DNA of 64,000 nt from Desulfosporosinus shakirovi (lineage in GTDB: Bacteria; Bacillota; Desulfitobacteriia; Desulfitobacteriales; Desulfitobacteriaceae): contig NZ_JAJDOO010000023.1 in the NCBI RefSeq assembly GCF_020595055.1, forward strand, positions 1-64,000, written 5' to 3'. Under the pieces are notes generated by a model. The model ran no database searches and was not told the origin of the DNA. It saw only the letters and a list, made by a program, of their open reading frames with translations. Every line of letters begins with the position of its first letter. The first letter of the stretch is position 1. Shown piece by piece: positions 36,388 to 44,560 of the stretch. The position numbers and the translations under genes are program-made.

Positions 36388-36637
36388 GAAAAGAATGACT
36401 GACGAAAAAAAGAAGGTACTTAAACGAATAATAGGGGCATATTCTACAAAAATGTCACTGAACGATTTAAGAGACGCTAGAAAAAAAGAAAGTCAGAATT
36501 GTGATGTTTGTGATGTAGAGCTTGAATTAGAGACTGAAGAAAAGCATAATGTTTTAGAATCGTTAGAAGAGTCTCTCAAAGAAATGAAGCTTATGCGTGA
36601 AGGAAAGCTTAAAAAGAAAACTTGGAAGAAAACCTGA
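36380..36637 (+). CDS. Small charged protein overlapping the DUF2442 gene
   Basis: About 85 residues, rich in Lys and Glu, with a CDVCDVELELE motif in the middle. A GTG at 36380 lies just after AAGGAG and overlaps the DUF2442 stop, so the two are translationally coupled; an ATG at 36362 is possible. It may be the antitoxin-like partner of the DUF2442 protein; unproven. Confidence 0.45.
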   Translation: MTEKRMTDEKKKVLKRIIGAYSTKMSLNDLRDARKKESQNCDVCDVELELETEEKHNVLESLEESLKEMKLMREGKLKKKTWKKT

Positions 36638-36822
36638 GGTATTGTATCATAAATGGCTGACATAACACTCAGAGCCTCAGATTTACCTTCTGTCGGCCTT
36701 TCGGGACTTCTTTCTATGGACGGATAGCCTGCCTCAAGGAACTACTTATGCGGTATAATAATGCCATTAACGGTAATTTCTTTGAAAGACTCTAAAACCA
36801 ATCTCTGGAACTCATCTTTTTC

Positions 36823-36999
36823 CATTTATTAAAACACATCCTTCGAATTAAAGGACAACTTTTAGAGCATGACCAGAAATTTGAGAATTTGGCAAGTCAA
36901 ATTCAAGAGAATATGCGAATTTTGAAAGCACTAGAGCATTTATCGGAAGTTAATAAAGCCGAACACGACAAGATGTTTGTCCGAATTGCAGAGAGGTAA
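36823..36999 (+). pseudogene. Remnant of a coiled-coil protein
   Basis: A frame open for 59 codons without a start reads KGQLLEHDQKFENLASQIQE, then ILKALEHLSEVNKAEHDKMF. This heptad-rich pattern with ALEHLxEVNKAEHDKM belongs to a small coiled-coil family of Firmicutes mobile elements. The N-terminus is missing. Confidence 0.45.
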
Positions 37000-37308
37000 G
37001 CAACTAGCAAAATATAACAAGACTAAAATCGGTTAAGTGAACGTACCAACTAACCCCTAGCTTCTTAGTTGACAAACATTATTAAAACAGTGTGAAATAC
37101 AAATAATTGCAAGAGAGGCCTTGTGCTCGGCACATGCACCAGTAATAGCCAAGAGACTGCATACTCGAAAGGTATTGCAGTTTTTATTTTAGGAAAAAAT
37201 GGGAAAATGGCTAACAAATCAAAGGTATTCGCCTTGACGGGGTAGGCTTTTCCAGGTGCGTACTCTAAAGAACCGCAACCCAAATAACGTACAATAGCAC
37301 CTGCATTC

Positions 37309-37487
37309 TCAAAGGACGCTGGTACTATTGCTAGAGCCAATATTATTACTACCGCCACCCTCTTTTGCTTTTGACGCACCAATAAGTCCCCCTGCTACAT
37401 TCCCAACCATTCCAGCACCTTGAAAAACGGATTTCATACCCAGCGAATGAGCAACTCCACCGCCTTCCGCAAGAAAGACCTATCTTA
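37309..37487 (-). pseudogene. Glycine-rich remnant
   Basis: A minus-strand frame without proper start reads FLAEGGGVAHSLGMKSVFQG, then GMVGNVAGGLIGASKAKEGG and a stop. The glycine-zipper look suggests the end of a small membrane-active or secreted protein. A different frame (37382-37065) continues with plausible but unplaceable sequence. Not recognised. Confidence 0.3.
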
Positions 37488-38198
37488 CTAAACTTTTTCT
37501 TGAATTTCACTTAAAGCTTTTTGAATTACCTGATTAAGGAATTTAATCTCATTATCAAATGCGTAATCACTTCTACTTGCTTTTTCAAGCACTTGTTTTA
37601 CCAATTCAACCTTTTCAATTTTGCTGTCTGGTATCACTTCTAATACAAGAGGAAGTTGCTGTTGGTATTCTGTGCAATATGAAAATCTCCTTCCACTCCA
37701 GAAAAGATAAAATGTTTTAGTCTCAGTAGTATTATTTAAAAGTTCTTTAGCCCAAACAAATGGCATTAAACTCTCACAAATATCTATCGGTGGCATATTC
37801 TCTTCTAATATTTTACCTTTAAATTCCCGTTGCACTTCATTTAACCCATTTTCCAATGCGTTAATTAAATCTAGACTCTTGCAATTGGATTTATTAACTT
37901 CATTTATTAGGTATGTTTTAAACTCATTAATTGCAAATGTTCTTTGACTTTTGTATAGTATAGTTGCACCGTTATCCAAACTCCTTTTTGGGATACTTGG
38001 GGCACGAATTACATTTAGAACATCGGATACATGAAGCGTTAAGTACGAACGATATACAATTTCCCCTCTCGAATTTGGCTCCTCACAGAACAAATAGTTG
38101 TCCCCAGATTTAAGAATTGAGTATTCTTGTGCGTTCCCATTGAATACTTTATTGAGTAGTTTATTTAACCAATTGTTTACTACTTGTTGATTAATCAT
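37488..38198 (-). CDS. Hypothetical protein
   Basis: A 236-residue soluble protein with no recognised domain. ATG 38198 is 7 bases after GGAGGAAG; an in-frame start at 38246 lies upstream of that site. The sequence mixes hydrophobic and charged stretches (SYLTLHVSDVLNVIRAP; FYLFWSGRRFSYCTEYQ). The end lies close to a glycine-rich remnant. Confidence 0.5.
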   Translation of the reverse strand: MINQQVVNNWLNKLLNKVFNGNAQEYSILKSGDNYLFCEEPNSRGEIVYRSYLTLHVSDVLNVIRAPSIPKRSLDNGATILYKSQRTFAINEFKTYLINEVNKSNCKSLDLINALENGLNEVQREFKGKILEENMPPIDICESLMPFVWAKELLNNTTETKTFYLFWSGRRFSYCTEYQQQLPLVLEVIPDSKIEKVELVKQVLEKASRSDYAFDNEIKFLNQVIQKALSEIQEKV

Positions 38199-38263
38199 CT
38201 TTCTTCCTCCTAGCCATCTTTGTTTCAAAATAAGGTTCTTCGTCATTCATCTGTATTTCAGTC

Positions 38264-38431
38264 TCAGTCTTTTTTCTTTATCTGGACATGTCTATATACC
38301 ATTAAACCGTTATCAGCTCCTTGGGGCTTACTCCATCCTTGCCATATAGTTGAAGAATGAACCGTATTCTTTTTTCCCCGCTTAACCTTTTCAATACCGC
38401 CATACATTTCATTTTCGTTTTTCTTCATCAT
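38264..38431 (-). CDS. Small basic protein
   Basis: A 55-residue Lys/Asn-rich protein (MMKKNENEMYGGIEKVKRGK..., ending HVQIKKKD) from an ATG after GGAGGTAAAAAC. It has the composition of a small DNA- or RNA-binding protein, nothing more specific. Confidence 0.45.
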   Translation of the reverse strand: MMKKNENEMYGGIEKVKRGKKNTVHSSTIWQGWSKPQGADNGLMVYRHVQIKKKD

Positions 38432-38520
38432 GTTTTTACCTCCATTTTCCATATTTTTATTAATCAACCGTTGGACTTCTTCCCAAACTAAATACATACT
38501 TGTCGATAGATAAACAAAAA

Positions 38521-38564
38521 GAGGGGGCTAGACTTACTGATATTCAGTAAATCTAGCTCCCCTC
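38521..38564. terminator. Long hairpin, probable terminator
   Basis: GAGGG-GCTAGA-TTACTGA pairs with TCAGTAA-TCTAGC-CCCTC with few mismatches. On the minus strand it is followed by CTTTTTGTTT. It would separate the minus-strand HTH genes from the small genes to the left. Confidence 0.6.
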
Positions 38565-38740
38565 TTAGAAGCTTCATCATCATTCTATTTAGTCAAGGAA
38601 TTCTTTGCGTTGACTATATGACAACTATAATCATAAAAATATCATTTGTCAAGTATTAATTTATCTTTTATGACAAGAATATATTTCTTCTTTCATTTTA
38701 ACAATACCTATTTGTCGTTTCCAAATTCTATAAATACATA

Positions 38741-38770
38741 GTATATACATTATATATATAATGTATATAC
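38741..38770. repeat. 30-bp perfect palindrome
   Basis: GTATATACATTATAT followed by its exact reverse complement. It lies downstream of the two HTH genes in an AT-rich gap, with a second similar palindrome 48 bases away. It could be an operator, a replication or transfer site, or a cruciform-forming element. Confidence 0.7.
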
Positions 38771-38817
38771 TTTTCCCTTTGATTTAGTGTGTGAGACCTC
38801 TCAAATATATGAATGAC

Positions 38818-38856
38818 ATATATACTTTATATATATGTTATATATAAAGTATATAT
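38818..38856. repeat. 18-bp inverted repeat around TGT
   Basis: ATATATACTTTATATATA, TGT spacer, and the exact complement arm. Core TATAC and TATA steps match the palindrome at 38741-38770. Confidence 0.65.
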
Positions 38857-38928
38857 ACTGCGTCAGGAATTAAAACTCTCCTCCTTTCATAATATCTAAA
38901 ACTCCTAACCTCACTCACCTTAAATAAA

Positions 38929-39261
38929 TCAATCTGGTCTTTTTCCCTTTTCTGCAATCGCCCAACACTGCTTCTTCTCCTGCTTTGTTTCTGCTTTTTT
39001 CTTTGCTTCGTATTCCTTTTTTGCCCTTGCAAGTTCTCCGCCTTTCTTTGTATCGGTAAATCTCTTTATTTCCCGAACTTGGTCCTTTGTGTAAAGGCGT
39101 TGACCATTGACTCTGATGGGCTTCGGTACAAACCTTTCCCCATGTTCCTTTTCCCAAAAATCACTTAGAACATCTAATGCAACAGTCGTCTGACGGCTCC
39201 TCGTGATATAAGCTGAAACATCACCAGAGGTATAATAAACAATTCCGTCAATTTCTCGCAC
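38929..39261 (-). CDS. MerR-like HTH protein, copy 2
   Basis: A 110-residue protein. It starts MREIDGIVYYTSGDVSAYI, has the RVNGQRLYTKDQVREIKRF stretch typical of MerR-type helix-wing units, then a Lys/Glu-rich helix. The same plan and length occur in the next gene (39262-39594), so they are tandem paralogs. It uses a GTG directly after the upstream stop. Likely DNA-binding; target unknown, with the two palindromes nearby as candidates. Confidence 0.55.
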   Translation of the reverse strand: MREIDGIVYYTSGDVSAYITRSRQTTVALDVLSDFWEKEHGERFVPKPIRVNGQRLYTKDQVREIKRFTDTKKGGELARAKKEYEAKKKAETKQEKKQCWAIAEKGKRPD

Positions 39262-39594
39262 TCATCTCACCCCCGTTTCCAGCTCTTTAATCTTGTTCTT
39301 GAACTTCTCGTTTTCTTCCTTGAGCTTCTGATATGTTGTTCTATTTTTGCTGAAATCTTTGAACATTCCTCGTTTGAAGCCTCTAACTGTTTCTTTAATC
39401 TGCCTGACTTCAGTTTCGGAATAATAATAATGACCCTTGCCAATTTGGGTCGGAATAGGTAACAGGCCCTCTTTCCCATTGTCTCTTAATTTTTGACTGA
39501 CAGTGAAATATCTCAAAATAGTTTGGTAATTTCTATTCAAAATAATGGCTATCTCTCTAAGCGAGTAGAAAATTGCCCCGTTAATTCTTTTCAT
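39262..39594 (-). CDS. MerR-like HTH protein, copy 1
   Basis: A 110-residue paralog of its neighbour: MKRINGAIFYSLREIAIIL, then GKGHYYYSETEVRQIKETV and a charged C-terminal helix. AAGAAGGA lies before ATG 39594; a longer reading to 39675 is possible. The two copies are directly adjacent and co-oriented. Confidence 0.55.
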   Translation of the reverse strand: MKRINGAIFYSLREIAIILNRNYQTILRYFTVSQKLRDNGKEGLLPIPTQIGKGHYYYSETEVRQIKETVRGFKRGMFKDFSKNRTTYQKLKEENEKFKNKIKELETGVR

Positions 39595-39995
39595 TGTATA
39601 TATTCCTTCTTTCATTTCTGTGGTTTCCGACTTTTTGTATATGCTTTTTAGTGTGAATTTCGGGTTCTTTAGCAATAATTATTAGATTATAGTTTTTTGA
39701 TAATAAATTTATAACGATTAGGGTATAAGCATCGTGGGCTATATGGTTCTACCTCTAAATTTAATAATAAAACTCTATATCCATCACATAGAAGCCGACT
39801 TATGCCAGCCCCCCTCCTAATCAATAAATATAATTTCAGTTATTCAAAAGTATTCTATAAACACAGCCAATAGCTTAATAGCTTGCATGGTAATCTGTAC
39901 AATTGATGACGGCATTACCAGTCCAAAGAATGACACCTATTAGAATGTCTAACAATTAAATAAATGGTACGGATACTCAGTCGTAATGTGCCGTT

Positions 39996-40166
39996 CAGAC
40001 ATGGCAGACTATCCAACTTGGTCGCCTTCAACGTCAAGTTGTGGTCACATTATTACAGCAATTGATAGCCAATCTTATCGACAATAGCAGACCAGACCCA
40101 CAAATTGCAATTTACGGTGTCACACCATTAATGACTGACATAAATTCCTTCTGCCAAGTTGTTTAG
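39996..40166 (+). pseudogene. Protein remnant of unknown family
   Basis: A 56-codon frame without start reads TWQTIQLGRLQRQVVVTLLQ, later RPDPQIAIYGVTPLMTDINS, and stops. The composition looks coding, but no start or site is present and the family is not recognised. Confidence 0.25.
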
Positions 40167-40254
40167 GAAGAAAGCATAATTACAATTAAAAGAGAAGTCC
40201 ATCTGTTTCATGCAAAAAAGATAGCAGTTTTTCTTTAACCTTAATAGAAACAAA

Positions 40255-40283
40255 ACGGGGAGAGCTATCAAGCTCTTCCCCGT
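40255..40283. terminator. Intrinsic terminator
   Basis: ACGGGGAGAGCT-ATCA-AGCTCTTCCCCGT stem. Followed by CGTTATATT on the plus strand and preceded by TTTTG on the minus, so direction is uncertain. Confidence 0.65.
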
Positions 40284-40550
40284 CGTTATATTAATTATAT
40301 TAGTTAGAGTATCTTAAAACCATCAAACCCGCAGTATACCTGGAGTTGAGCATTTACGTTCCCTAGTAAAATGTATAGTTTCCCCTTGTCCGATGTATAG
40401 ATATCCCTACTTCAATGTACCCTTTTCAAAGACTCTTTTTGTAAATATTGCATCGACTGGAGACACAAGGTCCTTAATTCCTTGCGTTCCATGGGATATT
40501 GACTCTTTATCGGGCATTATCAAAAAAGCTATTGCTTTTAGTTCGTAATA

Positions 40551-40589
40551 CTTACATTCTCTGTAATATAATATTACAAAGAATGTAAG
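40551..40589. repeat. 39-bp near-perfect palindrome
   Basis: CTTACATTCTCTGTAATAT, a central A, and ATATTACAAAGAATGTAAG, with one mismatched pair. It lies 18 bases before an ATPase remnant with its own ribosome site, so it could be that gene's old operator. Confidence 0.65.
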
Positions 40590-40607
40590 TAATTAAGGAT
40601 GGTGTAT

Positions 40608-40733
40608 ATGCCTAATAAGTTGTTTCCATTAGGGGGACCTATTTAAGAAAAGAAAATTGTAGGTCGTGAGGATAATGTTATCTCTTTAGTAACACGCCTG
40701 GCCTTTCCTTTCACAACATCCTTAATTACCTAA
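40608..40733 (+). pseudogene. N-terminal remnant of an AAA ATPase
   Basis: After AAGGATGG an ATG starts MPNKLFPLGGPI, then TAA, then in the same frame EKKIVGREDNVISLVTRLA. The FPxGGPI...VGRExxxxxLxxxL pattern is the start of VGRE-type P-loop ATPases; the P-loop and everything after are gone. Confidence 0.4.
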
Positions 40734-40792
40734 GGCTCAAGAATCAGCCTGTATTTCTTGTTATCGATAATAATTACTTGGTTTTTCTCCAT
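40730..40792 (-). CDS. Possible 20-residue peptide
   Basis: MEKNQVIIIDNKKYRLILEP preceded by GGGGAGAAGCAAT. The ribosome site is good, but the peptide is tiny and could be the start of a truncated gene: the IIIDNKKYRLI pattern looks like the first strands of a small beta protein. Confidence 0.3.
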   Translation of the reverse strand: MEKNQVIIIDNKKYRLILEP

Positions 40793-40841
40793 ATTGCTTC
40801 TCCCCTTAAATCCAAAGATACTCTCTTGTCCTAAGAGAAAA

Positions 40842-42071
40842 CTACCTTTTTCTCGTCGGAAAATGAATGAGCTTTCCTTTCTTGTGTTTTGCTTTCGTTG
40901 ACTTAGCAATCGGTTCTGTCAGTTCTTCATCCAATATTTCGATAAGGTGTTCCTGCTCTACCGATTTCTCTGGGCTAACTTTCATGGCGGTATTTTCTTT
41001 CGCCCGTAAACGCCTCCATGCTTCGTTCTTAGAATATCCTCGCAAATAGTCAAGCTCAAGGCTATTCCACTCTTCCTCAATTATTAACCCTCTTCTATGT
41101 GACCTTAGCAATTCTTCATATTCTTTATCCTTAATTTTCTTCATCGAGGATAAAAAACCTACAAAGTTTATTTCTTTGGAATAATTTTTTTGTAACATAT
41201 ATGCTTCATCTTTAGAAATATAGTCTCGGGACCCTAATTTAAAAACATCCTTAAGATAGGTATCTTTTAGTTTATCTATCTCCTTTTTTGTCTTAAAATC
41301 GGTATTTTGATGTTTATCCAGATAATTCTCCATGTCATCTTTTACCCAATCTGAGAAATACCATAAATTAACCTCTTTAATTCTAGGAGTTGGAGAACCT
41401 GTTAGTTTTTTAACAAGCCTGAAAAGCCTATAAAAGCTCATTTCCATGCTCTCGTCAAACAAAATGGTATTTTCATTGGTTAAAGGGTTCCATTCCATGT
41501 GTTCTTGATTTTCTAAAATCAGACGAATACAACCTATGTTTCTAACTCCTGGGATAATATCTTTTCTTAACATACCAACCGCATAAAAACCAATCTCATT
41601 AATATCTGTGAAGTTCAATTCAAAACTTCTATGTTTTTTTGCCCAGGGACAAATTAGTTGATTAGAATCTCTGGAAACAAATAACTTTTCGTCGGTTATT
41701 TCTAGGGAGCCACCGATGCCAATGGCAAACGAGGGATTCCCGTTTTTTGGTCTAAATTTCGAGAACGTTATACAATTAGCAACCTGAAAAATGTCTCTTT
41801 GTTGTTCGTTATTAAATGTTATGAGATATTCTCTTGAAGTTTCTCGCCTAACGGCAACAATTTTCATTGAACCATTATCACTGCTTGACATCTTGAAATC
41901 TTCTACGGCTACCTCTTGTATTCGATATATGGCACTTTGTGATTCATTGGCAGACTTAATAAATAATTTCCGTTCATCAACCTCTAGTTCGTAACCAGAA
42001 TTTCCTTTAGCCTTGTAAAGCATTACAAAGTCCTCCATATAATCCATCGTTTGATTCTTTTCTTTTGCCAC
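40842..42071 (-). CDS. Hypothetical protein, possible PH-like N-terminal repeats
   Basis: A 409-residue soluble protein. Residues about 15-110 and 115-225 alternate strands in a way that might be two PH-like domains (YELEVDERKLFIKSA; SLEITDEKLFVS). Residues about 240-370 are helical with repeated charged blocks (DEAYMLQKNYSKEI; GYSKNEAWRRLR). The tail is basic. Start choice is weak: GTG 42071 has no clear site; ATG 42047 is possible. No known family. Encoded with the 96-residue gene upstream. Confidence 0.5.
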   Translation of the reverse strand: MAKEKNQTMDYMEDFVMLYKAKGNSGYELEVDERKLFIKSANESQSAIYRIQEVAVEDFKMSSSDNGSMKIVAVRRETSREYLITFNNEQQRDIFQVANCITFSKFRPKNGNPSFAIGIGGSLEITDEKLFVSRDSNQLICPWAKKHRSFELNFTDINEIGFYAVGMLRKDIIPGVRNIGCIRLILENQEHMEWNPLTNENTILFDESMEMSFYRLFRLVKKLTGSPTPRIKEVNLWYFSDWVKDDMENYLDKHQNTDFKTKKEIDKLKDTYLKDVFKLGSRDYISKDEAYMLQKNYSKEINFVGFLSSMKKIKDKEYEELLRSHRRGLIIEEEWNSLELDYLRGYSKNEAWRRLRAKENTAMKVSPEKSVEQEHLIEILDEELTEPIAKSTKAKHKKGKLIHFPTRKR

Positions 42072-42269
42072 TTTAGGTGTTGCTATATTAATTGCCTTAG
42101 TCTCTTTTTCTGTAGTTTTCGGGGTTTCGAATCCAATTTCATGATGAAATTATTGCTAACAGCACCGAAATTATATTACTTTTCATTAGAGTATTCTACA
42201 TTTTAAGTAAAAACAGGGATAAAAGTCCTATACTTTCGGTCTCTTACAAAATCCTATAGTTATATCTTC

Positions 42270-42560
42270 TTAATGTCCCTGCCTGTAAAGTTGTTTCAAT
42301 TTCTCAATCTCCCAACTAATATCCAATCCCTTCTGTTCTCGAATCAGGATTCTCAAATTAAGTATATCCTCACCGAACCTGAATGCTATCTCCCTAATTT
42401 CCTCGATACTCAGAGTATCTCTAGGCAATTCATCCAGAGCATCGTTACGCATCTGAATTAGTTTTGCATACATTTTGCCAAGTTCATGATTTTTTAGATT
42501 ATGTTCAAGAGATCCCATAAAAATGGCTTTCTCAATACTTTCTAACAACTCAATGTCCAA
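42270..42560 (-). CDS. Small helical hypothetical protein
   Basis: A 96-residue all-helical protein (MDIELLESIEKAIFMGSLEH..., ending LKQLYRQGH), from a TTG after GGAGGTGAAG with 13 bases spacing. Possibly the partner of the 409-residue gene; no family recognised. Confidence 0.45.
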   Translation of the reverse strand: MDIELLESIEKAIFMGSLEHNLKNHELGKMYAKLIQMRNDALDELPRDTLSIEEIREIAFRFGEDILNLRILIREQKGLDISWEIEKLKQLYRQGH

Positions 42561-42683
42561 TTATTTTACTTCACCTCCTCTCTTTGATTTAATTATAGAG
42601 TTTTATCAATGGGCTGTATGTAATAAAACTGTTCGAGCTTGTCGAACGGGACGGCTGAAAGAAATTATGGTAGGAAAAGAAAA

Positions 42684-42714
42684 CCTCCCCTCTTACGTTT
42701 TCTAAGAGAGGAGG
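42684..42714 (+). promoter_or_regulatory. Hairpin that covers a ribosome-binding site
   Basis: CCTCCCCTCTTA pairs with TAAGAGAGGAGG across a CGTTTTC loop (12 positions, one C-A mismatch). The right arm is the GGAGG ribosome site of the small peptide starting at 42724, so the hairpin should block its translation. Confidence 0.6.
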
Positions 42715-42723
42715 TGATAGAGC

Positions 42724-42798
42724 TTGTTATCAGCTATTTTAACGTTCATTGGCTCTGTCTCTGGAATTACATTTTGGAACATATCGAAAAGCAAATGA
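42724..42798 (+). CDS. 24-residue membrane peptide, candidate type I toxin
   Basis: A TTG start 9 bases after GGAGG gives MLSAILTFIGSVSGITFWNI then SKSK. One short membrane segment plus a basic end is the plan of small type I toxins. The ribosome site is sequestered by an upstream hairpin, as in several such toxin RNAs. No antisense RNA was identified. A longer frame in another phase (42639-42869) covers the same DNA and is less plausible. Confidence 0.35.
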   Translation: MLSAILTFIGSVSGITFWNISKSK

Positions 42799-42866
42799 TT
42801 CAAACAGATGTTGAGAAACAAGCAGGAGATAGTAAGATAGCCATATTTCTTCTTATGCATAAGAAA

Positions 42867-43090
42867 TGACAACTACAGTGGGGGGCAACCCCGAAGGTTA
42901 CGAAGGCAGTTTTTCCACTTTTCGACCGTTAAGAATGTAAATATAATAGCAACATAGACAATAAATATATGACCCACTATGTTTAAAGTAATAAAAGCAC
43001 CTTCTTAACCTTCGATATCAGGTGTGATAAGGATTTCAGTCAATTTAGAACCTTCGGCTTTCCTGTTTAGCCCCCCCACTGTAGTTGTCA
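42867..43090. mobile_element. Inverted-repeat-bounded element, copy 1 (MITE or origin-like)
   Basis: A 224-bp unit with ends TGACAACTACAGTGGGG... and its complement (about 20 bp terminal inverted repeat). Inside are ACCTTCG/CGAAGGT repeats flanking an AT-rich core. It is homologous to the unit at 50345-50589 in the same orientation: ends, ACCTTCGAT..CAG and AGAACCTTCGGCTT blocks match. No transposase inside. It may be a MITE or a replication-origin-like site with iterons. Confidence 0.7.
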
Positions 43091-43159
43091 CACAAAGTTT
43101 CAACTTGCGTGACTGAACATACTAAGAAAAATGTGCAGTAACTCAACAACACATGAAGC

Positions 43160-43633
43160 TCATAATGTGTGTTTACTAACTTCCTTATAGGCATGTACAT
43201 AAGTCATAAAGCGACCAGACTGATTATCAATATCTTCTTGGGAGATGCCCAACCAAAGACGCAGTTTATTTAAAAAACGGCGATTGACTTCGTCCATTTC
43301 ATCATCACCTGAGTATGAAGCAATAAAACAAGCGGATTCTAGTTCAATTCGAAAATCCATATTTAATTGAGGCAAGTGCAATGCGACAATTTGTATTGCA
43401 TATTCTTCTTTAGGAATATCACGGACTCTTTTTAACCTTTGAACAAAATCCATCGGGAGGGATTGAGCGAAGCTCGGAGCAATGACCTGCAAAGCAGAAT
43501 CTTTTAATGCTAAATCCTCAAATTCTTCACTAATTTCAACAGCACTAAAGTTTGTTTTCAAAAATTGCACTAACTCTTCTCCAGAATGTGGTTCTGGTAC
43601 AAATTTAAAAACATTTTCAATTGTATCCTTCAT
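43160..43633 (-). CDS. Hypothetical protein
   Basis: A 157-residue soluble, acidic, mostly helical protein with GGTGGTGG before its ATG. It begins with MKDTIENVFKFVPEPHSGEEL. No motif or family recognised. It lies just inside copy 1 of the inverted-repeat element and reads the same way as the next gene. Confidence 0.5.
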   Translation of the reverse strand: MKDTIENVFKFVPEPHSGEELVQFLKTNFSAVEISEEFEDLALKDSALQVIAPSFAQSLPMDFVQRLKRVRDIPKEEYAIQIVALHLPQLNMDFRIELESACFIASYSGDDEMDEVNRRFLNKLRLWLGISQEDIDNQSGRFMTYVHAYKEVSKHTL

Positions 43634-43785
43634 AGTTTAGCCACCACCTATTATACAAATAATTCTTAATGCACATAATCCAACGAATGCGATATTAATT
43701 GTTCAAATAGATTAAGGCTCTGTCACAGCATATTGTTGATTATTAACAATTTTATATAGAGCGTTCCCACCCTATACATTGAAAT

Positions 43786-44289
43786 TTATCCGACTGTATC
43801 TATAATTTCATCCAGTAAGCCAAACCGCCTCAAACAGGAAATATATTCGGCAACGCAGTAAGGGTTTTGTATGTCTTTTTCATCCAAGCCCTGAAAGGCA
43901 CATAGTTCATCCCAAAGCATACTGCTACCCTCAACGCAGAAAAATCCAGATGTGAGGTCAACGCCAACAAAGATTTTATTCTCTTTAAAAACTTCATCTT
44001 GATTTTCAAAGAGTATTTTCCCTTTACCAGTGTTCTTAACGAAAAAAGCCACTGGTGATGGGGTGTTTCCAACAGATATTTTCTCTGCATACGGCTCATT
44101 GTTCAGTACATTATCGATAATCACTTGCAGTGCCTCATCATCATGAATTTTCGATAGTAAATACTTGCCTGAGAGATATGCAACAATCTCTGCACCAGAC
44201 TTGCGATTTGGGTTCAGCCTATCCTTATACTCATTCCATGTCACTTCCCGTGCTTCAAACATTTCTGGTGTTGCTTCCTGCATTAACAT
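43786..44289 (-). CDS. Hypothetical protein
   Basis: A 167-residue soluble protein with start ATG 44289, 7 bases after GGAGG (an ATG at 44295 is too close to the site). Blocks such as KSGAEIVAYLSGKYLLSKIH and IFVGVDLTSGFFCVEGSSM give no known family. Confidence 0.5.
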   Translation of the reverse strand: MLMQEATPEMFEAREVTWNEYKDRLNPNRKSGAEIVAYLSGKYLLSKIHDDEALQVIIDNVLNNEPYAEKISVGNTPSPVAFFVKNTGKGKILFENQDEVFKENKIFVGVDLTSGFFCVEGSSMLWDELCAFQGLDEKDIQNPYCVAEYISCLRRFGLLDEIIDTVG

Positions 44290-44560
44290 ATTCATACCTC
44301 CAGTTAAATTCCTGTCTATTTTTAAACACTAATGGCACAGTATTTCTTGCAGACATTGTAAAATATGATGCACTCTATTAATAGTTTGCTCAATTATTCC
44401 ACAAACACCAGGCTTCGCCAAAACCTCCATCTGAAATCCCTCCATATAAACCCTTCTAGAATTTCAACCATGAGTTGAGTTTTCAAGAAAATCAAATATT
44501 GAGTTATTGAAACGCTTCTCTCTAAACGATAAGATAATGGCTATAAAGGAGCGAGAAGAT

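Larger units (their letters stand above)
39676..40841. other. Island gap with gene remnants, a terminator and a palindrome
   Basis: Over 1.1 kb with no intact normal-sized gene. It holds a stretch of protein-like sequence (39996-40166), a terminator (40255-40283), a 39-bp palindrome (40551-40589), an ATPase start remnant (40608-40733) and a 20-codon minus-strand frame (40730-40792). The rest shows nothing I can name. Confidence 0.5.

Noticed and set aside
37065-37382. 105-codon minus-strand frame
   Set aside because: Hydrophobic stretches look protein-like, but the start is unsupported and it competes with the glycine-rich frame in the same DNA; at most a remnant.
42639-42869. 76-codon frame over the small-peptide region
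   Set aside because: It starts before the hairpin without ribosome site; the 24-residue frame in another phase has the site.
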